This document shows positions 1-41,980 of a DNA stretch of 64,000 bases, piece after piece (the stretch's first letter is position 1; each line of letters begins with the position of its first letter). This stretch comes from Diadophis punctatus similis. Lineage: Eukaryota > Chordata > Lepidosauria > Squamata > Dipsadidae. The stretch covers positions 4,906,001 to 4,970,000 of the forward strand of contig JALIGW010000016.1 in assembly GCA_023053685.1 (NCBI GenBank). Reading direction: 5' to 3'. A model generated the notes under the pieces. That model searched no databases, had not been told where the DNA came from, and was given only the letters and a program-made list of their open reading frames with translations. The position numbers were made by a program, and so were the translations under genes.

Positions 1-177
1 AAAGCCAAGTCTTTACATTTTATGCCTGCAAGCTAAAAAGTTATACTTTTGTATGCAACAATTAATGTCTTATTAAATCAAAATAGCTTCAAAGTTATAC
101 AGATGTTATACTCTGATTTGTGGGGCAAGCAAGAATTAGCTCCCTTCTGATCTTTTGATGGGGCTTCGTATCCAGAC

Positions 178-240
178 CAGTGTTTCTAAACATTGACAAC
201 TTTAAGATGGGTTGACTTCAATACCCAGAATTTCCCAGCC
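178..240. mobile_element. Half of a hairpin MITE
   Basis: CAGTGTTTCTAAACATTGAC...CTTCAATACCCAGAATTTCCC matches the left arm of the element at 46691; the right arm is missing. Confidence 0.55.
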
Positions 241-518
241 TATCCTTCCTACCTTCTTGTCTGTTATTCTGGTTACTTTTGCACTGGGCTTCTATAGAAG
301 CTATACATATCTCAATTCTATTGTTTCCAAAGTACACATTTGTCTCCCAATTTTTTGGTTTTTCAACAATAACAGAAACCATCTTTGTTTTAGTATCAAG
401 GGGAAGGCCAATCAGCAGAGGGCAGAAATAAAGTTTGCCAAAAACCATTTTAATGTGTACACATTAAATTCATGAAGTTGTAGCATTGTCAACATTTCTC
501 AGATCTTCACAAAACTTA

Positions 519-31789
<31,271 letters not shown>

Positions 31790-32171
31790 TCAGCGCCCGG
31801 GCTGGCCGCCTCTTCAGACGGCAACCCACCACCCTGCGAAGCCCCCGCCCGCCGCCACCGCCGCCGCCGCAGGCACCAGGGAGGAGGAGGAGGAGGCCCC
31901 GCCGCCGCCGCCGCTGCGACGCGGACCATCCAGGTACTGTGGGGAGAAGGGGGGGAAAGCGGCTGCTAGAGTGGGCGAGGCAAGGCGGAGCCCTCTATTC
32001 TTCCGCGCCTCCTCCTCCTCGCCTTCCTCTCCTCCTCCTCCTCCTCCTCCTCCCCGCTGCCGGCTCGAGAGCCACACAGGCAAAGCTGCTCTACGCCAGC
32101 CGGTATCTCTTTACTCGATATACGGCAATCGCGCCCGACCGCACTGCTGCAAAAGAAGAGCGTCGCAAAGC

Positions 32172-32212
<41 letters not shown>

Positions 32213-32436
32213 CCGAGTCTCCCCTCGTCCTCGAGAGCGCACCACGTGGAATCCCAACCGGCTCCGAGGCGGCCCCTCCTCCCCGGGCAGTTTCCCTCCC
32301 CGACATGCACCGCGCCATAGCTGCCAGCTAAAAACTTTGGCAGCAGCGCTACTGGAAATCAACACAGGCCGCATTAAGAAACGTGTATTCTAAGCGCCTT
32401 GGGAGCCGTCGTTACACACATTAACCGGATATTAAT

Positions 32437-32528
32437 TTGGTGTATGCTGGGAGTTGGAGTTTACCGGCTGTGATCGGAGAAATTGAGGAAAGCCAGGCGC
32501 ATGCCGGGCGTTGTAGTTCACCTATGAG
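32437..32528. promoter_or_regulatory. Pair of ZNF143/THAP11-like sites upstream of CDK8
   Basis: Two copies of an ATGC(T/C)GGG-GTTG-AGTT motif: TGCTGGGAGTTGGAGTT near 32444-32460 and GCATGCCGGGCGTTGTAGTT near 32499-32518, about 57 bp apart in the same orientation. They resemble the ACTACAA-TCCCAGCATGC element bound by ZNF143/THAP11 at many CpG-island promoters. They lie about 660-740 bp upstream of the CDK8 start codon. Assignment is by motif resemblance only. Confidence 0.5.
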
Positions 32529-32589
32529 TTTGGAAAGGAGGAGGGGGGTGTCCTCTAGTTTCCGTGGAAACCTATTTCTGAAAACTGGT

Positions 32590-32940
32590 TTTATTTTTAT
32601 TTATTATTTTATTTATTTGTCAAACATGTATAGAATAGTAATAGTTTGTATAAACATAAGTAAAAAGTAACGATAAAAGAGGACAATAGGACAGTAGGAC
32701 AGGGACGGTAGGCACAGTGGTGCACTTATGCACGCTCCTTACAGACCTCTTAGAAACGGGGAGAGGTCGACTGTAGACAGTCTTAAGGTTAAAGTTTTTG
32801 GGGTTTGGGGAAGAAACCACAGAGTCAGGTAGTGCATTCCAGGCATTGATCACTCTGTTGCTGAAGTCGTATTTTCTGCAGTCGAGTTTGGAGCGGTTTA
32901 CATTTAGTTTGAATCTATTACCTGCTCGTGTATTACCTTC
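32590..32940 (-). mobile_element. Non-LTR retrotransposon 3' end, family unclear
   Basis: Minus strand encodes INAWNALPDSVVSSPNPKNF, a LINE C-terminal motif, and ends with TATACATGTTTGACAAATAAAT. Same family as 57490-58170. It abuts an L2 3' end in the opposite orientation. Confidence 0.7.
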
Positions 32941-33325
32941 GGGACTGCATCCTGCTGCATACCTCCCTATGACCGGTTAGGTCCCACAGACTTGGTCTCC
33001 TCCAGGTCCCATCAACCAAGCAATGCAGGTTGGCGGGGCCGAGGGGGAGAGCCTTCTCTGTGGGAGCCCCCTCCCTTTGGAACCAACTCCCTCCAGAGAT
33101 CAGGACTATCCCCACCCTGCTGGCCTTCCGTAAAGCAATAAAAACCTGGCTCTTCCGGCAGGCGGGGTATGAGTGAAAGTTCTTTTTAAAATATTGATAG
33201 TATTTTAACATGTTTTTTTAAATTGCTTTTATTAATTATATGTTTCTATACCTGTTGTTAGCCGCCCAGAGCCCCCCTGGAGTTGGGCGGCATAGAAATT
33301 TTAATAAATAAATAAATAAATATTG
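32938..33325 (+). mobile_element. L2 LINE 3' end
   Basis: GCATACCTCCCTATGACCGG, an L2 C-terminal reading frame (ALRKASRVGI region in complement; FSVGAPSLWNQLPPEI-type on plus), GAGTTGGGCGGCATAGAAAT and an (AATA)n tail at 33302-33322. Confidence 0.8.
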
Positions 33326-33631
33326 CTGCGGTTTTGAAGTGTCATAGACTTGCGGTAAAGATTACGTCCTTAAGGTAACTGATATGTAACATTAACACAG
33401 CAATTTTCAAAGCTGGTGTCATTAGAGCCGAATTGTGACATAACCCAAACAAAACATTCCAGCTTTATTTTTTTGGGGGGGGGAGTGGGTAATAATAACT
33501 TAAATTTAAAAGATGCACTAGTTGAAGACTTGACAAAACTTCTCCATCTCCTAACAAGGTTAAAAAACAAGAGGAACTTGTTTTATACTCCTTTTATAAG
33601 CAAAGTATAGGTGATGTTAACAATGATAATG

Positions 33632-33893
33632 TAATTGGGATTGGGAATTCTGTTGCTAAGTGAAAGCGCGACATCACATAAACGCACTGACTTACAACAG
33701 CAGTTCTAGTTGAGATTGTAAGCGACTTTCACAAAGCCATTAAGCATGATATTACGTGACCGTATCTTGCAAGTTCCTGTTGGCTTCCCAATTGACAAAT
33801 CATGATCCTGTGACCACAGGGATACTGCAACAATTGCAACTTCGAGGATCGCTGATAAGACTCTTCATTTGAGAACTATCTGTATCTGTATTG
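33632..33893. mobile_element. Decayed MITE of the CAGGTAGTCCTCGA family
   Basis: TTCTGTTGCTAAGTGAAAGC, AAGCATGATATTACGTGACC and CTTCGAGGATCGCTG match the family interior and a decayed right end. Intergenic between CDK8 and RNF6. Confidence 0.5.
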
Positions 33894-34258
33894 TTGTGAC
33901 CTGTCTCCTGTTGTGAAAAACACTACCTAAGCAGAGAGGTTTCTTCCATCACTTTTAATGGACATTTTTACTGGTGAAACCACAGTACTAGTTTGTCTCA
34001 AAACTTGGGTGCTATTATTATGCCATAAATTGTTTACTAGAGAGCTCTATCACTGCAGACTGTCTACAGTGATGTGCTAATTTTTTACAGAGTCTTGCCA
34101 CATGCTGTCAATTTTTAAACCAACTTTAAAAGTTATGCCTTAACTGAAGAAGAGCTTTTGGTGCAGACATGAGCAAGCGTAATTGTAATCACAATTCAGC
34201 AAAAACACTGCAGGATGTTTTCGTTTCCCTCTCTTCTTGTCTGGTCAGTTAAATAAAC

Positions 34259-34494
34259 ATGAGGTGGCGCAGTGGTTAAAAGCAGCACTGCAACCTTCAG
34301 CTGATTGCTAGTTCAGCAGTTCGGCTGTCCAAATCTCACCAGGCTCAAGGTTGACTCAGCCTTCCATCCTTCCGAGGTGGGTAAAATGAGGACCCAGATT
34401 GTTGGGGGCAATATGCTGAACTCTGTAAACCGCTTAGAGAGGGCTGTAAAGCACTATGAAGCGGAATATAAGTCTAAGTGCTATTGCTATTGCC
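34259..34494 (+). mobile_element. Sauria-type tRNA-derived SINE
   Basis: GAGGTGGCGCAGTGGTTAAA head, GTCCAAATCTCACC B-box region, AAAATGAGGACCCAGATTGT, AAACCGCTTAGAGAGGGCTG, and a (GCTATT)n tail. Confidence 0.8.
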
Positions 34495-35186
34495 ACTGTT
34501 TATCAAACTGAGGTAATTTTTGAAAAAAAAATAAATCATTGACTGAGGATTGAAAATCCTAAAACTAATCATGCAAATTGCTGATTCACTAAATGGCATA
34601 CTTAATCATTTTTTGATGATTCAGTTAAATAATACCTTGACTTTATATAGGCCATGCATATAAAGTAATTATTGATAAATGGGCAAGACTATCTATGACA
34701 AAAGTAAATTGCAGTGCCAAGCAAAAGATTTCATGGAACAGTTACAAGTTTATTTTTGGAAACAAGCTTATTATTCCAAACCACACTGTTTCTATTTTAT
34801 GTTTTTACTATTTTCATCGTGCTTAAACAACACATTTTGGATTAATATCAATAATATCTTTTTCTGTTGAAAGTTTTATAATACAGTCTTTCTCAAATTG
34901 GTCTTTCCCAGTTGCACTTGGACTACAGTTTCCAGAATTCCCAGACTTTTCCAGAACTTTCCCAGGTTGGAAAAAAATTGTAGAGTATCTATGATTATTG
35001 AGATCTGCTTTATCATTTATTATCATTTATTGGATTTCTATCCACCCTTTCATTGAGGAATTTGAGGCAACATAGACTATGCTTTCTCCAAAACAACCCT
35101 GTAGAATAGATTGCTTCAAACACAAGGGCAGTGTTATAAAGAGAATGAAACATCTGTATTTATTTTGAAAGTATATAAGTTATAAG

Positions 35187-35683
35187 TAAGACCACATCCG
35201 GTTTTGGTCACCATATTATTTAAAAGATATTGAGACTCTCGAAAGAGTGCAGAAAAGAGCAACAAAGATAATTAGGGGGCTGGAGGCTAAAACACATGAA
35301 CGGTTGCAAAAATTGGGTATGTCTAATCTAGTGAAAAGAAGGACTAAGGGTGACATGATAGCAGTGTTCCAATATTTGAGGGGCTGCCACATAGAAGGGG
35401 TCACCCTATTTTCCAAAGCACCAGAAGGCAAGACAAGAAACAATGGATGGAAACTAATCAAAGAGAGGAGCAATCTAGAATGAAGGAGAAATGTTCTAAC
35501 AATGAGAACAATTAACCATCGGAACAGCTTGCCTTCTGAAGTTGTGGGTGCTCCATCACTGGAGGCTTTTAAGAAGAGACTGGACAGCCATTTATCTGGA
35601 ATAGTATGGGATTTCCTGCTTGAGTAGGGGGTTGGACTAGAAGACCTCCAAGGTCTCTTCCAACTCTGTTATTCTGTTAAGTA
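35187..35683 (+). mobile_element. CR1 LINE 3' end
   Basis: Plus frame [34 protein letters not shown] and TRNNGWKLIKERSNLE, then TTGGACTAGAAGACCTCCAAG and AACTCTGTTATTCTG, the CR1 3' terminus. Same group as the CR1 at 11110-13400. Confidence 0.88.
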
Positions 35684-35689
35684 TCTATC

Positions 35690-37729
35690 TCTGATGTAAT
35701 TAAACTCTTGCAATTTCTACAAAATAAAATATTACTAGAGACCAAAGTATTTTATTGTATTCATTTTCTCAACATATTTAGTGATTGCTGTAGTGTTCTT
35801 TCAGTTGAAACTCACTGGTTATGATCACACACTATGTTTAAACCCAGTCAGCTGCTACTTAATCTTTACTGTTTTAATCTAGAATAATTATACTAACTGA
35901 ATAAAGGACAATCGTTTTAAAGAATGATTTGATTCCGCTGCTTCCTTCTCTTCTGTTTTCACTTATATCTCTTGTAACAGAAAGTACTGTCAAAGCTTTA
36001 GTATGTAAACAGCCCCTTCTCCACAGCCAGGCAGGTAGCAGAAGGCATGGCTTGAACACTGCAGCTTAATGAAGTCCTTGGAAAACATGTTCTGTCATTG
36101 TGAGGGACAATTTTGTTAGCCATTTTATGCTTAAATCTCATTTCCAGGCAACTGACTGGGTAGTACAAGACTATCTAGAATTATGATTCTAGATTAATGG
36201 ATTTATGATTGGATTATTATGAGTAGTAGTAAAGTCACTTTAGTAGTGATAAGACTAGAGAAAAGTACTTCTAACAATTGACTTAGGATGCTTCAATTTA
36301 AAATAATCTGAAGGATTATGAATTTGCACAACATGCTGGATCTTGAAATGACCCTCATATGTATGAGGCATGAATGCAGCATGGTTATTGATGAGTATTA
36401 TGACAGCAAGCAATTGATAAATTGGCAGGAGAGGAGCATGTGAATCTTCAAAATTAGTTGGGTATTGACTAAGGCTAAGTTAGTTTTGGGATCTGAGAAA
36501 GCTTTACCGCTGAGCATCAGGAAACAATATATCTACCGGTAATTGTAGATATTATAATACTATATTCCCCACTTTTGCTGCTTGCTTTTTGGCCTTGGGG
36601 TGTCTCTCTGGGACAATACAAGTACTTTATGATTCATGTGAGTTCAAATTATGCATTATTGGATTAATATGAATTGTAAACTAATGTCTAGTTACATTTA
36701 ATGCAACCCAAAATTCAGTTAATCCAAGGCTAGTGTGTATGCAGTTGAGGAAAATGCCTACATTTGAGGTTTCAGACACTGCTAATCTTTATGAGCAAAA
36801 TGGAGAAAAAGATTTCATCAGAGGAAACAAGTACAATTTCAAAAAAGAACAGGTTCATTATTATATTATAATAAAAATCTGATGCAGTTCAATGACATAA
36901 ACATGATCATAGCATAAAACAATAGCTGTTGAACTGTATGAATCTATACTGGTAGACTGCTAAATTTAAATTATAAGTAATATTCTTTTACCATTTACTG
37001 TAATATTTCAGTATATACAAGAAATTAGATTGAAAAATTGTCATTGCCTATTTCCATCAAGCTGGATCCAATTGCAGTATTTTCCATAGAAAATATTCCA
37101 ATTTTCCACTTTAAATAGGGCAAATTCAAATAATATGACCACTTTTGGAATCCATTAACTGAACTAATTGACACCTGCTTGTCTTTTCCCAACTGTCTTT
37201 ATATAACATACTAAATAAAAAAAATAGCCAACCACACTATTGCATATGCATTATGTGAACCACAACAATTGATTAATTTCTGGTTAGAGTGGCATGCAAA
37301 TTCAGATAATTGGGTTGAGTTACTCTCAGATGAGTTAACCATTTTATGAACCTAGCAAGGGTTCATATACAGATCAGATACAAAGAAATAGCAGTTATCT
37401 TCATGGAAATTCTGCAAAAACAAATTAGTATGCTCTCGGATACTTTCATGAATATCCCATGGATCCAATCTTGCTATAGATGAATGAAATCATTTTAAAT
37501 GTGCTACCATATAAGTAGTTTGCCATTGTTTTTTTCTGCTACTTTTTCCATTTCCCCAGGACGGAAAATACCTAGGATTTCCTGGGGTCCCCATCCTAAC
37601 CGAAGATTACTCAAATCTGACCCCACTTAGCTTTCTTGGAATCAGCCATGGCCTTATAAACGCTAAGTTCAATACCGTATCACAAAATTAAAATAAATAA
37701 ATAAATACATCTGCTTCCTCTCTATCACC
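35690..37729. other. CDK8-RNF6 intergenic, no element recognised
   Basis: Two kilobases of plain AT-rich DNA between the CR1 end and the RNF6 promoter; no exon or repeat seen. Confidence 0.55.
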
Positions 37730-38380
37730 AGCGCGATACTTCGCAAGGCGCCGGCCCATCCTAAGACTGCCACCACGGCTCGGTTTCCAGGGTCCTTTCG
37801 CGAGCGAGCTGGGCAGGAAAAAGGTAGCCGCCGGTCCGAAAAGCCCGTCGCTCTTTCCGCTTTCGCGAGCAACTTCCGGTAGACCCGCCGTTGCTCAGTG
37901 CAAGGAAGGGAGCGTTCGCGCATGCGCGCTCGCCCTGGAACCATGAGCTCAGGCGTCAGAACCCGACGGGATTGCTTTGCTGCCGCACCTCAACGACTGG
38001 TGCGGTAGTTGGTCTGGTCCCTTTCTTGGAAGCTGCTGCCCAGAGAAGATTAACGTAGGCTACGATGGGGTTGTAAGAAAAGCAGCCTTCGGCGGGCACG
38101 GGGGTGGGTGGGTGGGGGATAAGTAATTGCCGTTTAACCTTTTCCTGGCGAAGCTGTGATCTCCGGGCTATTGGCTGCTACAGGAACTTACCTTTAGACT
38201 ACCGGCCTAAAGGGGTCAACTGGATGCTGCTCAGCCCTGCTCCTTTCTTCAGTGGATGGCAGGTTGGTCGTGGTGTTAATCGTTCTCTCCCTCCCCACCG
38301 CCGCCCCTCCTCCTCTTAGTCTCCAGGCGAGGAGGGAAGAGATCAGCGGCACCAACCGAGACGGAGAGAAATCTAGACAG
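37730..38380 (+). promoter_or_regulatory. RNF6: CpG-rich RNF6 promoter and probable noncoding exon 1
   Basis: A CpG-rich block starting about 6 kb from CDK8 exon 1, in divergent orientation. It has a perfect NRF1-type palindrome GCGCATGCGC at 37918-37927, an ETS-like ACTTCCGGT near 37872, and two TTTCGCGAGC motifs (near 37797 and 37861). A good donor, CAG/GTAAAG, at 38380/38381 suggests where a 5'UTR exon ends; the coding sequence starts in the next exon. The exon start is unknown. A 92-codon minus-strand frame at 37669-37944 looks like a chance GC-rich frame. Confidence 0.6.
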
Positions 38381-38385
38381 GTAAA

Positions 38386-38720
38386 GAAAAAGGGAAACCC
38401 TAAATTTGTATACTGTATACTGTGCTTGCCTTGGGAAAGGATCAGTCTGCAAAAGCTTATGCTACAGTGAAGTTGCTGCTAGACTGTAAGCTCCTTTGTT
38501 GTAATTGATTAAAAATCTGTTCCTGGAAAAGAAAAAAGGAAGAGGAAACCCAAAATTGGTATTATTCCTCCATTTATTCACAAGGTATACCGTAAGGTGC
38601 CTTGGGAAAGGATCAGTCTGCAAAAGCTTATGCTACAGTGAAGTTGCTAGTCTGTAAGTGCCTTTATGGTAATAGATTAACAATCTGTTCCTGGGGAACG
38701 CGTCTTTCATGGTGGGTGGA
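38386..38720. repeat. Imperfect tandem duplication just after RNF6 exon 1
   Basis: CTTGGGAAAGGATCAGTCTG and AAAAGCTTATGCTACAGTGA occur at about 38430-38468 and 38601-38640, offset 171 bp; TTAA(A/C)AATCTGTTCCTGG closes both. The AGGAAACCC start and TTCCTCCATTTATTCACA, found again near 38987, suggest a third partial copy. Confidence 0.85.
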
Positions 38721-38729
38721 AGAAGAGAA

Positions 38730-40080
38730 TCACACAATCCCGAAATTGCTAGGATCCTTGGAGAAGGCATTTAATAGTCCTTTCCCAGAGTTATCAACGC
38801 CTGTTTATTTGCTGTTTCCTGAAACTAGTTCTTGGCAAAGGAATAAGGCGCTTCATTTCATCTTGCTCTTAACCCTGTTTACTGGGAGTTGTGTAGGGCA
38901 GGAAAATAGTAGTGGAATGTCAAGTTTAACGAGTTTTGTGGATTAGTCGCATATTTATTTGCTGGGATAGTGTCCCAAACCTTACTATTCCTCCATTTAT
39001 TCACACAAGAGAGATGGTTGTCAAGATTTAATATTTAATATGGATATCTGTAAAAAGGAGCACCCCAAAGATTTCTAAGACTGCAGTCTGATATGAGTGG
39101 ATCTGTACTTGTACTGCTTTATGTCATCACAGGTTCTTATTTCTAAAACTACATGACTTGTACAGATATGATATATCTGCTGTCATTGCGTTTTTTAAAG
39201 AAATAGTCATGATAGCATCTTCTAAAAGGTGAATCTATAGACATAATAGAGGAGAGACTGCTTGATGATCCTTTTGATCAATATTTTTTCGCCTGTATAA
39301 ATATTCAGCACATGTTTTTATTTTGTCATGAATAGGATTCATATATATAATCCAAATTCAATTCCCTGATCAAAGAATCTGGAAAACTGAAGATGCTCAG
39401 TATACCTCAGAGGATTATCAACATTACAGTGTTAAGATCATCATTTTCTCTCCTTAGGAAAACAGAGGGGGGTGGGGAAAGGTAAAATTGATTTGAGAAT
39501 TGCTTTAACTGTTGATTCTTCATCTTATGAACTTTTATTGGCTTTTAAATACCTGAATGCATTTATTTTTAAAATAAATAAAAATATTCCAATTCTGTAA
39601 ATAAATAAATCTTACCCATATTTAATAAGTTCTTTACTCTCTTCTTAATTATTGAAATTAATTGTCTAATGAGGTATTTCTGTGTAGTACAATTTTGGTA
39701 TTTGGCAATGGCTGATGGCCATATTACCTGGTAGCTTAGCAAAGAATTTTCACAATTCTTTAAATGTAAAATACATTTATGAAATCAACCTTAACAGGGC
39801 TTTGCAGGATATGCAGTATAACTGTTGAAGGAATGAGTGATGATCAACCTGCATTCGAAATTAAAGATGCTTCTCTGCATTTATAATGAGTAACATAGAC
39901 TTGACATACTGTGGTATAGTTATTAATAGAGGGTCTGCTGAAAGTTCCTTTATAATGTTTGCAGACAAAGAATGACATGGCAGATTTTATCTAGCTTATG
40001 GAATAGTGTCCAGTTTATGGAATAGTCTCCCTGGAAGTATGTGTAACCCTACTTTCTGCAGTTCTGCAAACAGATTAAAA
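38730..40080. other. RNF6 5' intron, no element recognised
   Basis: AT-rich intron. Only the TTCCTCCATTTATTCACA scrap near 38987, shared with the duplication upstream, stands out. Confidence 0.55.
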
Positions 40081-40187
40081 TGGGTCCCCAAACTTGGCAA
40101 CTTTAAGACTTGTGGACTTCAACTCCCAGAATTCTGGGAGTTGAAGTCCACAAATCTTAAAGTTGCCAAGTTTGAAGACCTCTGGGT
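40081..40187. mobile_element. Hairpin MITE, near-perfect palindrome
   Basis: Arms of about 47 bp meet at GAATTC (40131-40136) with no loop; they carry CAAACTTGGCAACTTTAAG and GGACTTCAACTCCCAGAATT. Target duplication not clear. Lies in the RNF6 5' intron, just before the (AT)n array. Confidence 0.8.
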
Positions 40188-40265
40188 TAAAACATAGAAT
40201 TTCAGTGCAGTTTCTATCCCAGCTGGTTCACTATGGGAGCCTGTCATCTGGAGTTTTATTTTTGT

Positions 40266-40406
<141 letters not shown>

Positions 40407-40937
40407 TCTTTTGATGCTACAGTATTCCGATTAGCTATTACTGACTTTTCCTTTTTGTCTGATGTTGAAGATTCCCCTAAAGAAATAGATTAAGAAAAGT
40501 GTAATGATATGTAATGCTGTTTAGTATAAACTATGATACTTTGTAACATTGATACATATGATCATACATAAACTATAATACTTTGTAGCATAATAGCATT
40601 TTGTACTGTGAATTGTTATCAGTTAGGGTTAGGCAAAAAAAGAAAGCTTTGATCTCTAGCACTGAACTCTTAATATCAAATTAGAACTTGAAGTTCAATT
40701 CTACACATGCTTACTGTGAAATAATTTATATTGTGTACATTGGAACTTACTTCACAATTCATGCTGTGCCACAAAGAAATTAAGTGTATAGTTCATTGCA
40801 TGCATATATTGAATCGACAAATATGTGAACATGTGTTATTGTTTCTTTAGTAACTTTAAAACCATACGGAACATTCAGTTGATAAGTCACTTGCTTTTTT
40901 CCCCCTTCCCTTTTTAAAATAGTTTATTTCTTCCAGA

Positions 40938-41127
40938 ATGGCTTGTTCCAGAACTTGTTCAGGAGAAAATGGAGAACAGGCCACTTCGCAGAATAACAGT
41001 GGTGATAATGAGAGGCAATGGCAGCAGGAACGCCTCAACAGAGAGGAAGCTTATTATCAATTCATTAATGCACTTAGTGATGAAGACTACAGATTAATGA
41101 GGGATCGCAACCTTCTTGGGACTCCAG
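40938..41127 (+). CDS. RNF6: RNF6 coding exon 1
   Basis: Residues 1-63 plus one base. Acceptor TTTATTTCTTCCAG ends at 40936 and the ATG follows one base later. The first 24 residues differ from mammals, while [33 protein letters not shown] is strongly conserved. Donor GTGACT. Confidence 0.94.
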
Positions 41128-41854
41128 GTGACTCTTAGTTTAAAATACTTTACATCTAATGTAATACTGACTTATCTGCAGTTTGATAATTAAAATGAAT
41201 TCAAATAATACTTTAGCTTTTATGTTCAAATTGGACACAGAATTTACTGTATCATGTAACATGGTAGATAAATGATACCATTTATTACTTATATGCCCTG
41301 AATCTTAGTGAGAAATACATTTAATTCTATTTATTTAAATTTTATTTCATTGATTATACTGTTAACCAGGATTTTTAAAATATGTATTGCAAATTCTTTT
41401 CATTTAATCTTTTTTTAGTTGATTTTGGATAAAGCTTACAGAAAGTATATACAAAGTAGAGCAAATACAATTTCTTAAATCTCAGATAACAGCATTGCAC
41501 AGAAGAAATACACAATAGTTTGAGGTCACTTACCTTTTTAGGCAAATGACTTATCATTGCAAGGAAAAGTTATGAAAGGTTTTGCAGTTTATGCATATTA
41601 ATAGGTTGTGTTTTTTACCATTCTGGTTTTCCATTTATTTCTTTTAAAAAATCTTCAATTGTAATAACAACTATTATTTTGTCTGTTCGTGTGCATTCAG
41701 ATAATAAATAAAATTAACAGCCTAAAACACTCTTTTAGGGGAAATAACAGCAGATGAGCTGCAGCATCGTTTACAAAGTGCAAAGGAAAATCAGTCATCC
41801 CAGTCTGAGCCAGAAAATAGAGAATGGGAAGGTAATACTGCTGGATGTAAACTA

Positions 41855-41923
<69 letters not shown>

Positions 41924-41930
41924 TTCTTTC

Positions 41931-41980
<50 letters not shown>

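Noticed and set aside
34878..34975. Possible hairpin MITE (CAGTCTTTCTCAAATTGG...CCAGAATTCCCAG)
   Set aside because: Only one decayed arm is visible and there is no target duplication.
37669..37944. 91-codon minus-strand frame in the RNF6 promoter
   Set aside because: CpG-island artefact; no exon features.
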